This document shows, in pieces, positions 22,428-31,147 of a DNA stretch of 31,147 nt. The notes under the pieces were generated by a model, which searched no databases, was not told where the DNA came from, and saw nothing but the letters and a program-made list of their open reading frames with translations. Made by a program: the position numbers and the translations under genes. The stretch is taken from the IMG/VR virus record IMGVR_UViG_3300006921_000076, positions 1 to 31,147 of that record; one strand, 5' to 3'. Position 1 is the first letter of the stretch; each line of letters opens with the position of its first letter. This DNA comes from a virus.

Positions 22428-23299
22428 ATTTTAAACTCCTTTACTTGTACAGGTAATAATGGAGCATAGTGCTTTTCTGTTATACGCACACTCTTATGCC
22501 CCAATAGTTTGCTTAGGTCATATATATCTACACCATTTAAAAGGCAGTTTAAACCAAAAGTTCTGCGAAGATCATGGAATCTAGCATCTTTAATTCCAAG
22601 TCTTCTGACTTCTAGTTTAAAACCTTTTGTAATGTCATCATCAGTATAGTTCCATGCACCATAGTGCTTTTCTGCCTGAGAGTTTAACTTCACCATTCGT
22701 TTTCCCATCTTACCATCAACCCACATATATCCATCTTCTTTAGATATAATAGTAATCAGTTCATGTCTCCTTGCTCCAGTATAATAAGCAAAATTCACAA
22801 ACTGCCTAAAATTTCTTAATAGTTTACTTTTATAATTAACAATATGTCTTGTTCTTTTAAGAATACTATTTAATTCTTCTTTACTAAAAACCCTAGACCT
22901 ACCTGCAACTTCCCATATCTTATACGTTTTATAATTGCATCTGTAATGTTTATTACACCAATTGTAAAAAGCATTAATATGTCGTTTATAAGAATGTTCT
23001 GTTGCTTCAGCTACATTAACAAACTTATCTGCTCTTGGCATTATACTATATAATATATAATGGTAGGTTCTTTTAGTGTTTGGAGTTTTAATAGCTAAGA
23101 ACTTTTTGATTAAAGTCCTTTCATCTGGCGCATTAGGTCTATCATCATAATTACCACTAACAAGTTGAGCATAAATCTGACGCTTTAGTTTACGTTCAAG
23201 AATCTTTGCTTCTTTTTTATCGCTAGTACGTAAAGACTTTGTTATACGCTTACCATCTACTTGAATAGATGTATAATAGTTTTTCCCATTCTTGTACAA
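22424..23299 (-). CDS. int: Tyrosine-family site-specific integrase
   Basis: This 291-residue recombinase has an N-terminal arm-binding domain (about 1-50), a core-binding domain (about 55-130) and a C-terminal catalytic domain with R177 (TGARRHEL), H242-x-x-R245 (FHDLRRTF), H268 (LLGHKSVRITEKHY) and nucleophile Y278. It integrates the phage at an attB. The start is taken as TTG at 23299, since upstream in-frame codons show no ATG before a stop; a weak start may keep expression low. The candidate attP lies about 36 bases upstream of the gene. Confidence 0.92.
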   Translation of the reverse strand: MYKNGKNYYTSIQVDGKRITKSLRTSDKKEAKILERKLKRQIYAQLVSGNYDDRPNAPDERTLIKKFLAIKTPNTKRTYHYILYSIMPRADKFVNVAEATEHSYKRHINAFYNWCNKHYRCNYKTYKIWEVAGRSRVFSKEELNSILKRTRHIVNYKSKLLRNFRQFVNFAYYTGARRHELITIISKEDGYMWVDGKMGKRMVKLNSQAEKHYGAWNYTDDDITKGFKLEVRRLGIKDARFHDLRRTFGLNCLLNGVDIYDLSKLLGHKSVRITEKHYAPLLPVQVKEFKI

Positions 23300-23311
23300 A
23301 TTAGTACCATA

Positions 23312-23460
23312 AATGCTACAGTACTGCTACTTACCACGAGGTTTCCCTCACAGCCCCCTCAAGACTGCGTGTCTACCAGTTCCACCACTTCGGCTCTTCT
23401 ATAACAGTACTTAATTCTCATATTAAAAGTAGCAGATATGCTAAAATACCGCTACTTACT
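23312..23460. repeat. Repeated GCTACTT motifs around the candidate attP core
   Basis: GCTACTTA occurs at 23326-23333 and 23451-23458, with an inverted copy AAGTAGC at 23427-23433 and a weaker GCTACAG at 23315. ACAGTACT also occurs on both sides (23318 and 23404). The copies flank the tRNA-like segment, as expected for integrase arm-type or core-flanking sites. Confidence 0.5.
23335..23394 (-). other. 5' fragment of a tRNA-Leu(GAG), candidate attP core
   Basis: Read on the minus strand, 23394 to 23335 gives acceptor GCCGAAG, TG, a D-arm GTG...GGTAGA-CAC, the anticodon stem CAGTC/GGCTG with a seven-base loop TTGAGGG (anticodon GAG), and a long class II variable arm with GAGG-GAAA-CCTC. It closely resembles bacterial tRNA-Leu(GAG). 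The T-arm and the 3' acceptor strand are missing; GTAAGTAGC follows instead. It is therefore not a complete tRNA gene. Beside the integrase it is best read as the part of attP identical to the host tRNA gene. Carrying the 5' rather than the 3' part is unusual. Confidence 0.65.
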
Positions 23461-23474
23461 CCCTATGTAATTTA

Positions 23475-23575
23475 ATGTCCAAAAAGTACACAAAGGCAAT
23501 ACAATGTATGCCTAATGGGAATATACAAAAATAAATGCAGTTATTACTAGACTTACAAGTCTACTTTTTGGACAT
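23475..23575. repeat. 14-bp perfect inverted repeat around the end of the zinc-ribbon gene
   Basis: ATGTCCAAAAAGTA (23475-23488) and TACTTTTTGGACAT (23562-23575) are exact reverse complements 73 bases apart. The second copy encodes the last residues of the 82-residue protein. Between them lie AGGCA...TGCCT (23495-23514) and AGACTT-AC-AAGTCT pairings, so a branched transcript end is possible. It could terminate the leftward transcript before the att region. Confidence 0.55.
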
Positions 23576-23801
23576 CTAACTGCCTAATCTTCCTCTTGGA
23601 GTGCCTATATGATATGGTTTTTCTTTTTTGTTTACAAGGATTGCAAAACAAAGTGTTGTGTGCTTTATAAGAAAAATGCTTTCTACACTGCTTACAAGCT
23701 TTCATTTTATTATTATCTGGATTATATAAAACTCGCCTTGGTAGTTCAGATAACCTACCTGCAATATATTCTCTAATAGTAGCTGAGTTTAATTCTTTCA
23801 T
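23553..23801 (-). CDS. 82-residue zinc-ribbon protein
   Basis: The protein (MKELNSATIREYIAGRLSELPRR...) has CKQC (about residues 36-39) and CNPC (about 53-56), a zinc ribbon, with a highly basic C-terminus (KQKRKTISYRHSKRKIRQL). It shares its start codon with the stop of the 387-residue gene (overlap of one base) and so sits at the end of the late transcript. Probably binds nucleic acid. No specific family recognised. Confidence 0.65.
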   Translation of the reverse strand: MKELNSATIREYIAGRLSELPRRVLYNPDNNKMKACKQCRKHFSYKAHNTLFCNPCKQKRKTISYRHSKRKIRQLDVQKVDL

Positions 23802-24964
23802 TAAAATGGTAAATCTGATTTATAAGGTATTGTCGTTTTTTTAGCAGTACCTTTAAAAACAACATCTCTAGTAAGAGCGTCACCTATTTCTCTTTGAAGA
23901 ATAATTGGAATATTTCTTTTTGCTTTACTATATAAAGTTCTAGCCAAGTTTGGGTTTTTATATATTTTTGACAATAACTCTAATGTACTATTCTCTCCGT
24001 AAAGATTATCAAACATTGTTTTTTTTACATTTCTATTTAATCCAAAATCCCAATCATCATAATAATGATGTTTTTTAACAATTTTATTTCCTTGTTTTGT
24101 TTTATCTATTAATCCATACTCTCCAAATAAAGCGTGATAATTTCCATCAGCCCTTCTAGATACATTTTTAAAATAATCACCTGATTTTTTATAATGATAA
24201 TATTCCTTACCATCTTCTGTGTGTTTCCCAAACTTATTCCACAATCTATCTAATGGAGACTGATGATCTCTTATTGTACGTTTCATTTCTTGTACAGTGT
24301 CTAATTTATTAATACCGCTATGTGATAAATCTAATTCAGAAAGAGTCTTTTTAGCCGCTCTATACTTATGCTCACCAACTGGGTCAAGTATTCTATCGTA
24401 ATCTCTATTTGGCTTACCTAATCCAAATTTTTTTCTCCAAGCGAATAATCTATCATTCCCAACATCAGCTGACATTCTATATTGAGGCATATCTTTTAAA
24501 ACAGCGTCTTTAAATACTTCCTTATTAGTTAATGTTCTTTTTATTGCATCCCATTTACTACTGTATGCAATTGGTTCTACAGAATTAGCAATAAGCCTTC
24601 CAATAGGCGTACCATAAGTCTTATTTCCAATTTTAACGCCACTAACAGCCATTTTTGCGCCTTTTCCAATCCCATATGGGTCTGTTATATATGATAATGT
24701 ATTACCAAGGTCTTTTTCTTTAGTAGGAGTACCTCCATATTTACCACTAGGTAGTAATCCAAATACAGTGTCATCTACCCCTTTATATAAGCCTTTTAAA
24801 ACACCAATTGGTCCTTCATCAGGCAAAGCATCACCAATCTTATCAATTAAGTTAGGTTTATATTGAGAAATGCTTCCTTGATTGTAATTTGGTTGACCAT
24901 CGGGCAGTAAATTAAAATCTACTCTAGTATTATCTGACTTTGTTGTTTTAAAGTTCTTCGACAT
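23801..24964 (-). CDS. 387-residue unknown protein, likely virion or ejection-linked
   Basis: This protein (MSKNFKTTKSDNTRVDFNLLP...) overlaps the end of the giant gene by 17 bases. Residues about 30-125 are Gly- and Pro-rich with GVLKGLYKGVDDTVFGLLPSGKYGG and GIGKGAKMAVSG, typical of membrane-active or internal virion proteins. The C-terminal half is basic and Tyr-rich (YYHYKKSGDYF, HHYYDDWDFGLNRN). No enzyme motif is evident. Because it directly follows the giant protein, which seems to be virion-associated, packaging in the particle is plausible. Confidence 0.6.
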   Translation of the reverse strand: MSKNFKTTKSDNTRVDFNLLPDGQPNYNQGSISQYKPNLIDKIGDALPDEGPIGVLKGLYKGVDDTVFGLLPSGKYGGTPTKEKDLGNTLSYITDPYGIGKGAKMAVSGVKIGNKTYGTPIGRLIANSVEPIAYSSKWDAIKRTLTNKEVFKDAVLKDMPQYRMSADVGNDRLFAWRKKFGLGKPNRDYDRILDPVGEHKYRAAKKTLSELDLSHSGINKLDTVQEMKRTIRDHQSPLDRLWNKFGKHTEDGKEYYHYKKSGDYFKNVSRRADGNYHALFGEYGLIDKTKQGNKIVKKHHYYDDWDFGLNRNVKKTMFDNLYGENSTLELLSKIYKNPNLARTLYSKAKRNIPIILQREIGDALTRDVVFKGTAKKTTIPYKSDLPF

Positions 24965-27900
24965 CTTCTACTTCTTCGTTTTCTTTTTTAGATTTTTTAC
25001 GTAATTGACCTAACCTATGTATTGGTAGTCCAAATAAGTTTTCTAACCACATTTCAGGTACATCATATGTCCTTACTACACTTCTAGCAAGTCTACCAAA
25101 TGGAGCCATTGCCCAAACATGGTAGTCTAAAAATGGTTCCCAATCATTATTAATAATTGCTTTTAAAGGTGCTAATGCATAGCGCATAGATGGACCAGTA
25201 ACAACAGATAAAGGTGCCATTGCAGGATGAGGCCATTGATTAAAAAATGCACGTTCTCGTTGCTTCTCATCTCCAAATAACCAATCAGCAGTATCTTGAG
25301 CATATGACATTGGAGGTGGTAAAGCTGAATCAAATAATGAGGAAACAAATATATTCGCTAAGGCAAACATATACATATCCATTGTGAAGATTCGTTGCAT
25401 CCTCCTACCTGGGGCTGTATCCATACTAAAGCCATATTTATTTGCTCGTTGATATGCTAATCTTCTAAAACGAATAGAGTTCCAAGCAAATGGCATAAAA
25501 CGAGTTAACATCTTACCTGCAGCAGTTCTAGAAAAAGCGGGTCTAGCACTTGAATGATACAAGAACTGAGTACCCTCTACGCCCTTAACTGCTAGTTTTA
25601 ATATATAAGGATTATCTGCTCTAAGGTTTGGTATTACTTGACTTAGTACTTCATAAGAATTTAAATAATGAGCAAAGAAAGAGTCTCTACGTAGCATACG
25701 CTCAGAGTATCTCATAAACCAAGCTCCTCCATCAACTATAGCTTTATTTACTCCATGCTTTTTAGCTATGTCATATAAAGATTGATCTGACAAATTCCAG
25801 TCTTTTTTTAATTCACTAATAGCATTAGATAAAAAGTTTTTCATCTTCTTGCCACGAAATCCACGCTCTAATGATGCTTCTGAAACGATAAATGACTCTA
25901 GCGCACCTGATTCTTCAGCAAATCTATTAGACCACATAGATACGTTATCAGGAGTTATCTCTACACCATCTGCTAATTTTGAACCTTTAAATATATTGTA
26001 AAGATATGCATTGTCTTTTGCTCTTACCCAATTGCGTAATCCAGCTTGTGATATTGTATTTGTGTTACCACCTAATAGGTTACCCATCATTGTTTTAGGA
26101 TGAGATAGCAAAGATATAAGTGACCATTTAGCTTCAAATGCTCCTACTTTTTGCATCAAGTCTCTTAATACTCTTTGTCTTGCATTCTTATCTTTAGGTA
26201 GTTCAACTAGCTTTGGAATAATACCATCTTCAAAAGAAGGTAATTTAGGAGCTTCTTCACTACCTAGTTTTTTAGCTACTTTTTCTAAAAAGTTTGCCCA
26301 CACTTGGTCACTAAGCCAATAATAAGGAGTCTTTTTAATTTTTTTAAGTTGCTCGTTTCTACGTACTCTTTCTTTAGCATCTTTAAGCATATCAATTTGT
26401 TCAATTCCAATTTCAGTATCAGGAATCTTTTCAAGACTTTTAATAGTTTCTTGAACTCTTTTTAATTGCTCTTTATTTAAAGATAGTTGTTCAGGGTCAA
26501 ATACAGTAGGATAACCCATTACATCCCTAGCATAGTTTTTCATATAGTTTTCCCAATCAGACATTTTATCTTTGTCTTTTAAAGGATTCTTTTTAGAAAA
26601 CTTTTTAATTGCATCATTAGAAGCAATAGCCAGTGTGTTTTTAAATAAACTATTTATCCATTGCCCTGTATAATTTTCAACTACTTCATAATCTAAAGAA
26701 AACCCAGGCATTGGAGTTTCACCTCTTGACCTACCACTCCCTGGGCGACTATTAAATCCTATTTTATCAAGGATTTCTTTATCTGCATGATTTCGCATTA
26801 GCCATTCCATTGCAGCTTCACTTGCTCCGCCATCTTCTGATGCTCTAGTTCCAAGAAATTGTTCAAACTCTCTTTCTTGAATAGCAAGTAGCCTATCTAT
26901 TACTTTTTCTTTTGAAAGTTCTCCTCTCTTATAAAGCTTTAATTCTTTAGCAATCTTCTTTAAAAATCTTTGTTTTATTCTTGTAGTAGAATGAGTTTTT
27001 GTATGACTAGTATCAATTTCAGTAAGCATTTTATTTGCTTCATTCTTTAATGATTCCATTTGCTCATCTAAGAACTGACGAACTCTTTTACGACTACCTT
27101 TAGTTGCCTTATGCATCATCTGAGGCCAATAGTCAAACGTATCTCTACCTACATATTGATTACCAACATAGCCTATAGGTTTAAAAGCAGTAGAACGCCA
27201 AGTCATTACACCCTCTTTATTGGTAAAAAATCGTTTACGCCATGCTTGTCTAAATTTCTTAGCTTGAGCTGAATGAGGTGCATATCCTTGCGCTTCTATT
27301 TGTGCTTCTACAATAACTTCATATTGTATTCTATTTAATAACTCAGTTGAAAGAGAAGTGTTTTTAAGCAATCTTCTAATAGTTTTAGTATTACCAGTAA
27401 CCATTGGCTCAATTAATCTTTTTTGAATACGTTTCATATTTAGTTGACCACTAGGTAAATACTCTACTATTTCATCGTATTTTTTATACAAGTGATCTTC
27501 GTCTATGTCTCTCCAATCAAAATACTCTTTTGTAGAAATCCATTTATTATAAAAGTTTTCAAATGTTTCACCATGTTTACTTTGAATCCATCTTATAATT
27601 TCTTCACCTGTTTTTTCTACAATCTTACCACCTTCGGTTATTTTAAATTTTTTATTTATTATAGCATCATAATCTGCTTTATTGTCTTTCCATATTTCTT
27701 CATAAAGTTTTCTTCTTTCTGTTTTGGCTATGTCACTACCAGCCTTACCACCACCTGAATTATTTAACATTTCAGCAATAGCTACACGATGTAAAGTATC
27801 CCACTCAATTGTACCTTCTTTTCTTCCAAGTATTTGGTCTTTTAATTCGTAGCTTCGTTGTAATTCTTCTTGAGACAATTCTTTAAAAGTATTTTCAAGT

Positions 27901-30900
27901 TGATAGATTTGATTAAAAGATGTACTCATATACTGCATAGTACTAAATGGAACTTTTACATCTATAACGCCACCTTTACCGCTAGCATCTATATAAGGAA
28001 GTTTAACTTTATACATCTGAGACATATCAAATGTTAATTGTTGTTCTCCTACTCGCTCAGGGAACATGGAATAATAAATCTTTTTTAATCTAGGACTATC
28101 TGAGCCTTGTACTCTTAAATTTCGTATAAACTTTTGAAAATTACGTATATCAGCATAAGTAGCTTTACTAATAGCTTTTGATACACCATAAGCTTCATTC
28201 TGATATAAAGCATACCATTTTTCTAAATTCAATAAAGCTTCTTGAGGTAGTGCCTTAAAATCCTCTTTTAACATTCTAAGCACCTTAGGCATATCCTTAG
28301 GCACATTAGGTAATGATATTTTATCTGTATCTAAATCTGAAAATTTACCATCACTGAATTTTTCAAACTTTAACTCTACTGCTCTATCTAATTGAGTTTT
28401 GCCTTGCGCTTCAATTGGGGACACTTCTTCAGGAATTATCTTTCTACCATGATTATCAACAATGTCTTTTACAGGAACATCATCTTTCATCATATTTACA
28501 GTCTCATTAAAGCCTCGTATAAAATCTTTTTTAGCACGTTCAGGTATTGTTTTTGTCTCCATAGGAAATTTATGGAAAGATGTTTTGTTATAAGTCTTAG
28601 ACCAATTATCAAGTCTATCTTTAATGTACTCTATATGATTTTCATCTCGCTTAGCTTCAGGCTTTGCTAATTCAGCTTCAAGTTCTTTTTGAACCATATT
28701 TTTAGTTTGCTGACTAGATTTTGGTCTATACCATATAGAGCCTAAAAAGTAATCATAGAAATAGTCTAAAGCGACTTTCCTGTCAATATCATATTTCTTT
28801 GCTTGTCTATTAATCTCTCTTTTAAGCGATTTTATATTTTTTTCAGTTTGATCTACAGTAATGTTAGTAGGCCTTTTTTCACCATCTTTTGTACTTAATA
28901 AAGAATCTCTATGCCTAGCTTTTAAACGAGTAGCTTCCTCTTGAATAAAGGCAAAGAAGTCTCTCTTATATTCACCATTACCCGCATCTTCCATTGCTTT
29001 ATCAAGCTTTTCACCTTTTTCAATAGCTTTTATCCAACTATACATATCCATATAGTCATTAAACATCATTTTAGCTTCTTTTAAAGGAGCCATAGGCTTT
29101 ACAATACCCTCACTTAAAATAGTCTCATAAAACTTTTGAAGTTTTGGATGAAGACTCTTATCGTTTCTTTGAGCTAAGGCTTTATGTAGACTCCAATCAA
29201 TTTCTTTTATATCTGGATTTCGTTTATAAAAAGCATCTCTTTCAATTTTTAATGCATCAAAATCAGTTTCAAAGTATTGTGGTGTAATTTTTAATTTTGT
29301 TCTACCAAGATATAAACGAGTATCTGAATCATTAATTAATCTGTTTACCTTTTTAATTAACTCTCGATGTTCCTTACTGCCTTTAACGTGGTCAAGTTTT
29401 ATTTCATTTTGACCCATGCGATTTGCCATCCAAAACAATGAGTTCATTCTACTATTTGGATTGGAAGCATTTCGTAAGGCAGTTTGGACTTCTTCTATAG
29501 ACCATTTTTTTCCAGTCTCATAGTTTCTACCATACATCTTCTCATTAATTTCAAACATATCTCCATAAGACGTATCTCTAAAATCTTTGTATTTAAAGTC
29601 TCTTTTTTTACCTTTTGAGTCTATGTATTCAATTGATGTAAATGCTTTTTGAAATAAAAGTTCTCTCATAGAAGTTGGACTCATAATGTTCCAATAATTA
29701 GAACTGTCAGCAGTTCGTGAAGAAGCTTCTACTGCAAAGACTCTATAACCATCATCTTTTTCTAAGTGTGCTACATTTGTTTTTAACACTACACTACCAA
29801 CCACTTTGCCTCGCTTAGTAACAGGCAGTTTAACAGTACCATTATTGTGTGTGATAACATCAGAAACAAGATAGTTTAAAAAAGTCTTAGCATTAACGAT
29901 CTGTCCCATGCCTTGCTTACCTTGATAAGCAGATTTACCTACTCTTCTTAAAGCTGATGGTAAATATTGACTAACTCTACTTTCAAAGTATTCTTGAGTT
30001 CCCATATCGGGATAATCACTTTCAAAGTCTTTATTAAACTTCTCATCTTTATTTTTCCTTGCTCTCCACTCACCTTTAACATTTTTATGAAGTTCGTTTT
30101 CATTCTTTTTAACTTGTTTCATAAAGTCTTTAGGTAAGCCTTGATAAACAAATACTTTATCTCCATCAACGTCAGCACCATCAATATAAAAATGGTCTTT
30201 TTGGCTCATATAAACGCCATGGTTAGCTTGTTTACCTTTTTCACCAATAAAACCATTGAAACGCAATATTCTAGTACCTGATACCGCAGGAGATGGAACT
30301 CTCATTAAAGCCATGCTCATATCTTCTTCTAACGCACTTGCTTTTTCTAATGCAACTTGAGATTCTTTTTTATTTTTAGAACGCTTAACAATATCCATTG
30401 CTTTTTGATATTCGCTCCACATTTCTCCAAGACTGCTTTTAACACCATTACTATTAATAACTCGCATTTTCTCCATGCTATGTCCAAGCTTAAAAGTACC
30501 TTCTGTAATAGCTCCATATTTTAATTGAGAGATAGGGTCGTTACCAGCTACCCAAGCTGATGCTGATGTTTCCCACACAGGATACGTGTACTTTTGCTTA
30601 CGATAGCGCAAAGCCATCTGTTGAAACATTTCAGGTTCAAACAAATAAATATTTGGGTCGTAATCTGAATACTTAGCCCATCTTTGTAATCGAGAAATGT
30701 ATTCGTTTAATTCTATAAACTCATTTTGCTCTCCAAAAGCATCTTCTCTTTCTTTAACGCCAGTCTCATTAACCATATGCTTAACAAGTTCTTTCCAAAG
30801 AGGATGTTTTGTATTATTTAAAATGTGAACAAATTCAGCATCACCAATGTCCCCAATTTTAAATTTATCGGGTCTTTTTGCATTATCATTTTTAGAAAGC

Positions 30901-31147
30901 TCTGTTACGTATTTATTAAACGGGTCTTTACCTTCAATATTTGGAGCAAAGACTTTATTCATTAACGAGTCATAAGCTTCTTTAGTTACTTGTAATTCAT
31001 TTAATAATACATGAAACTGCTTTTTAATTGTTTGAGCATCTAAAGCATGAGAATCTTCTTTAACCCCATAATCTATTCGTAAATCTTCAACTCTAATTTT
31101 AGTAGTTGGTGGTTTATTTAGATAGTTGCCTTTTTTATCTACAAAGC
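24948..31147 (-). CDS. Giant polyvalent protein with RNA-polymerase-like double-psi-barrel motif (runs off right edge)
   Basis: At least 2,065 residues are visible and the frame is open to the last base, so the real start is outside; the ATG at 30962 is internal. Near it, RVPSP is followed about 40 residues later by IDGADVDGDKVFV (D-x-D-G-D at 30159-30173), the metal-binding arrangement of two-barrel RNA polymerases; the RxP to DxDGD spacing is close to that of cellular beta-prime. Downstream GMGQIVNA (29889-29912) and VEASSRTADS (about 29705-29735) resemble following conserved blocks of YonO/QDE-1-type enzymes. The long helical middle looks polyvalent, with LLSHPKT...GNLLGGN near 26070-26110. 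The C-terminus has a hydrophobic span (MYMFALANIFVSSLF, near 25330-25380) like internal ejection proteins. RNA polymerase activity is inference. Confidence 0.62.
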   Translation of the reverse strand, partial: FVDKKGNYLNKPPTTKIRVEDLRIDYGVKEDSHALDAQTIKKQFHVLLNELQVTKEAYDSLMNKVFAPNIEGKDPFNKYVTELSKNDNAKRPDKFKIGDIGDAEFVHILNNTKHPLWKELVKHMVNETGVKEREDAFGEQNEFIELNEYISRLQRWAKYSDYDPNIYLFEPEMFQQMALRYRKQKYTYPVWETSASAWVAGNDPISQLKYGAITEGTFKLGHSMEKMRVINSNGVKSSLGEMWSEYQKAMDIVKRSKNKKESQVALEKASALEEDMSMALMRVPSPAVSGTRILRFNGFIGEKGKQANHGVYMSQKDHFYIDGADVDGDKVFVYQGLPKDFMKQVKKNENELHKNVKGEWRARKNKDEKFNKDFESDYPDMGTQEYFESRVSQYLPSALRRVGKSAYQGKQGMGQIVNAKTFLNYLVSDVITHNNGTVKLPVTKRGKVVGSVVLKTNVAHLEKDDGYRVFAVEASSRTADSSNYWNIMSPTSMRELLFQKAFTSIEYIDSKGKKRDFKYKDFRDTSYGDMFEINEKMYGRNYETGKKWSIEEVQTALRNASNPNSRMNSLFWMANRMGQNEIKLDHVKGSKEHRELIKKVNRLINDSDTRLYLGRTKLKITPQYFETDFDALKIERDAFYKRNPDIKEIDWSLHKALAQRNDKSLHPKLQKFYETILSEGIVKPMAPLKEAKMMFNDYMDMYSWIKAIEKGEKLDKAMEDAGNGEYKRDFFAFIQEEATRLKARHRDSLLSTKDGEKRPTNITVDQTEKNIKSLKREINRQAKKYDIDRKVALDYFYDYFLGSIWYRPKSSQQTKNMVQKELEAELAKPEAKRDENHIEYIKDRLDNWSKTYNKTSFHKFPMETKTIPERAKKDFIRGFNETVNMMKDDVPVKDIVDNHGRKIIPEEVSPIEAQGKTQLDRAVELKFEKFSDGKFSDLDTDKISLPNVPKDMPKVLRMLKEDFKALPQEALLNLEKWYALYQNEAYGVSKAISKATYADIRNFQKFIRNLRVQGSDSPRLKKIYYSMFPERVGEQQLTFDMSQMYKVKLPYIDASGKGGVIDVKVPFSTMQYMSTSFNQIYQLENTFKELSQEELQRSYELKDQILGRKEGTIEWDTLHRVAIAEMLNNSGGGKAGSDIAKTERRKLYEEIWKDNKADYDAIINKKFKITEGGKIVEKTGEEIIRWIQSKHGETFENFYNKWISTKEYFDWRDIDEDHLYKKYDEIVEYLPSGQLNMKRIQKRLIEPMVTGNTKTIRRLLKNTSLSTELLNRIQYEVIVEAQIEAQGYAPHSAQAKKFRQAWRKRFFTNKEGVMTWRSTAFKPIGYVGNQYVGRDTFDYWPQMMHKATKGSRKRVRQFLDEQMESLKNEANKMLTEIDTSHTKTHSTTRIKQRFLKKIAKELKLYKRGELSKEKVIDRLLAIQEREFEQFLGTRASEDGGASEAAMEWLMRNHADKEILDKIGFNSRPGSGRSRGETPMPGFSLDYEVVENYTGQWINSLFKNTLAIASNDAIKKFSKKNPLKDKDKMSDWENYMKNYARDVMGYPTVFDPEQLSLNKEQLKRVQETIKSLEKIPDTEIGIEQIDMLKDAKERVRRNEQLKKIKKTPYYWLSDQVWANFLEKVAKKLGSEEAPKLPSFEDGIIPKLVELPKDKNARQRVLRDLMQKVGAFEAKWSLISLLSHPKTMMGNLLGGNTNTISQAGLRNWVRAKDNAYLYNIFKGSKLADGVEITPDNVSMWSNRFAEESGALESFIVSEASLERGFRGKKMKNFLSNAISELKKDWNLSDQSLYDIAKKHGVNKAIVDGGAWFMRYSERMLRRDSFFAHYLNSYEVLSQVIPNLRADNPYILKLAVKGVEGTQFLYHSSARPAFSRTAAGKMLTRFMPFAWNSIRFRRLAYQRANKYGFSMDTAPGRRMQRIFTMDMYMFALANIFVSSLFDSALPPPMSYAQDTADWLFGDEKQRERAFFNQWPHPAMAPLSVVTGPSMRYALAPLKAIINNDWEPFLDYHVWAMAPFGRLARSVVRTYDVPEMWLENLFGLPIHRLGQLRKKSKKENEEVEDVEEL

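Noticed and set aside
23335-23394. Complete functional phage tRNA-Leu gene
   Set aside because: The 5' 60 bases fit well, but no T-arm or 3' acceptor strand pairing with GCCGAAG follows within about 100 bases.
23312-23460. CRISPR array from repeated GCTACTT motifs
   Set aside because: Copies are only 7-8 bases, irregularly spaced and in both orientations. No cas genes are present.

Overview
The window is part of the genome of a temperate, tailed double-stranded DNA phage (Caudoviricetes) with AT-rich DNA. No host chromosomal genes are visible. The host cannot be named. Many starts carry AAGGAG-type ribosome binding sites, and a tRNA-Leu(GAG)-like fragment beside the integrase resembles ordinary bacterial tRNA-Leu, so the host is a bacterium that uses Shine-Dalgarno initiation.

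Region 1 (1-9369, minus strand) is the DNA packaging and head module. In transcription order it holds a small leader ORF, a terminase small subunit candidate, a 52-residue gene tucked between the terminase genes, the large terminase, a P22-type portal, an acidic coiled-coil scaffold candidate, the major capsid protein, a small decoration-type protein, a 31-residue lysine-rich peptide, three head-completion or adaptor-type proteins, and a partial structural protein that runs off the left edge.

Region 2 (9370-13218, plus strand) starts at a divergent control region. It carries a few small unknown proteins, then about 700 bases with no convincing ORF in which nested perfect inverted repeats follow one another (10272-10980). 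I read this as a large structured non-coding RNA of the GOLLD/ROOL size class, though its family is not established. It is followed by small genes and a ParB-like protein.

Region 3 (13273-14110) is the likely immunity switch: a leftward HTH repressor and a divergent rightward early promoter region with repeated TTACACA-type sites.

Region 4 (14111-22242, plus strand) is a tightly overlapping early operon: DUF932 protein, DUF1071 single-strand annealing protein, an SSB candidate, an archaeo-eukaryotic-type primase fused to a RecA-fold helicase, a MazG-like protein, a Holliday-junction-resolvase-like nuclease and many small proteins. Long intergenic stem-loops whose 5' arms share a GGCTC core punctuate regions 2 to 4.

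Region 5 (22239-23575) is the integration module: a tyrosine integrase, a small downstream protein that looks like a free-standing copy of the integrase N-terminal arm-binding domain, and a candidate attP made of the 5' 60 nt of a tRNA-Leu(GAG) flanked by repeated GCTACTT motifs.

Region 6 (23553-31147, minus strand) holds a zinc-ribbon protein, a 387-residue unknown protein and a giant protein of more than 2,065 residues that is open at the right edge. The giant protein has an R-x-P ... D-x-D-G-D arrangement like that of two-barrel RNA polymerases of the YonO/crAss-phage/QDE-1 type, joined to a long helical polyvalent-type region. It may be a virion-packaged RNA polymerase. This and the large structured RNA are the most interesting items here.
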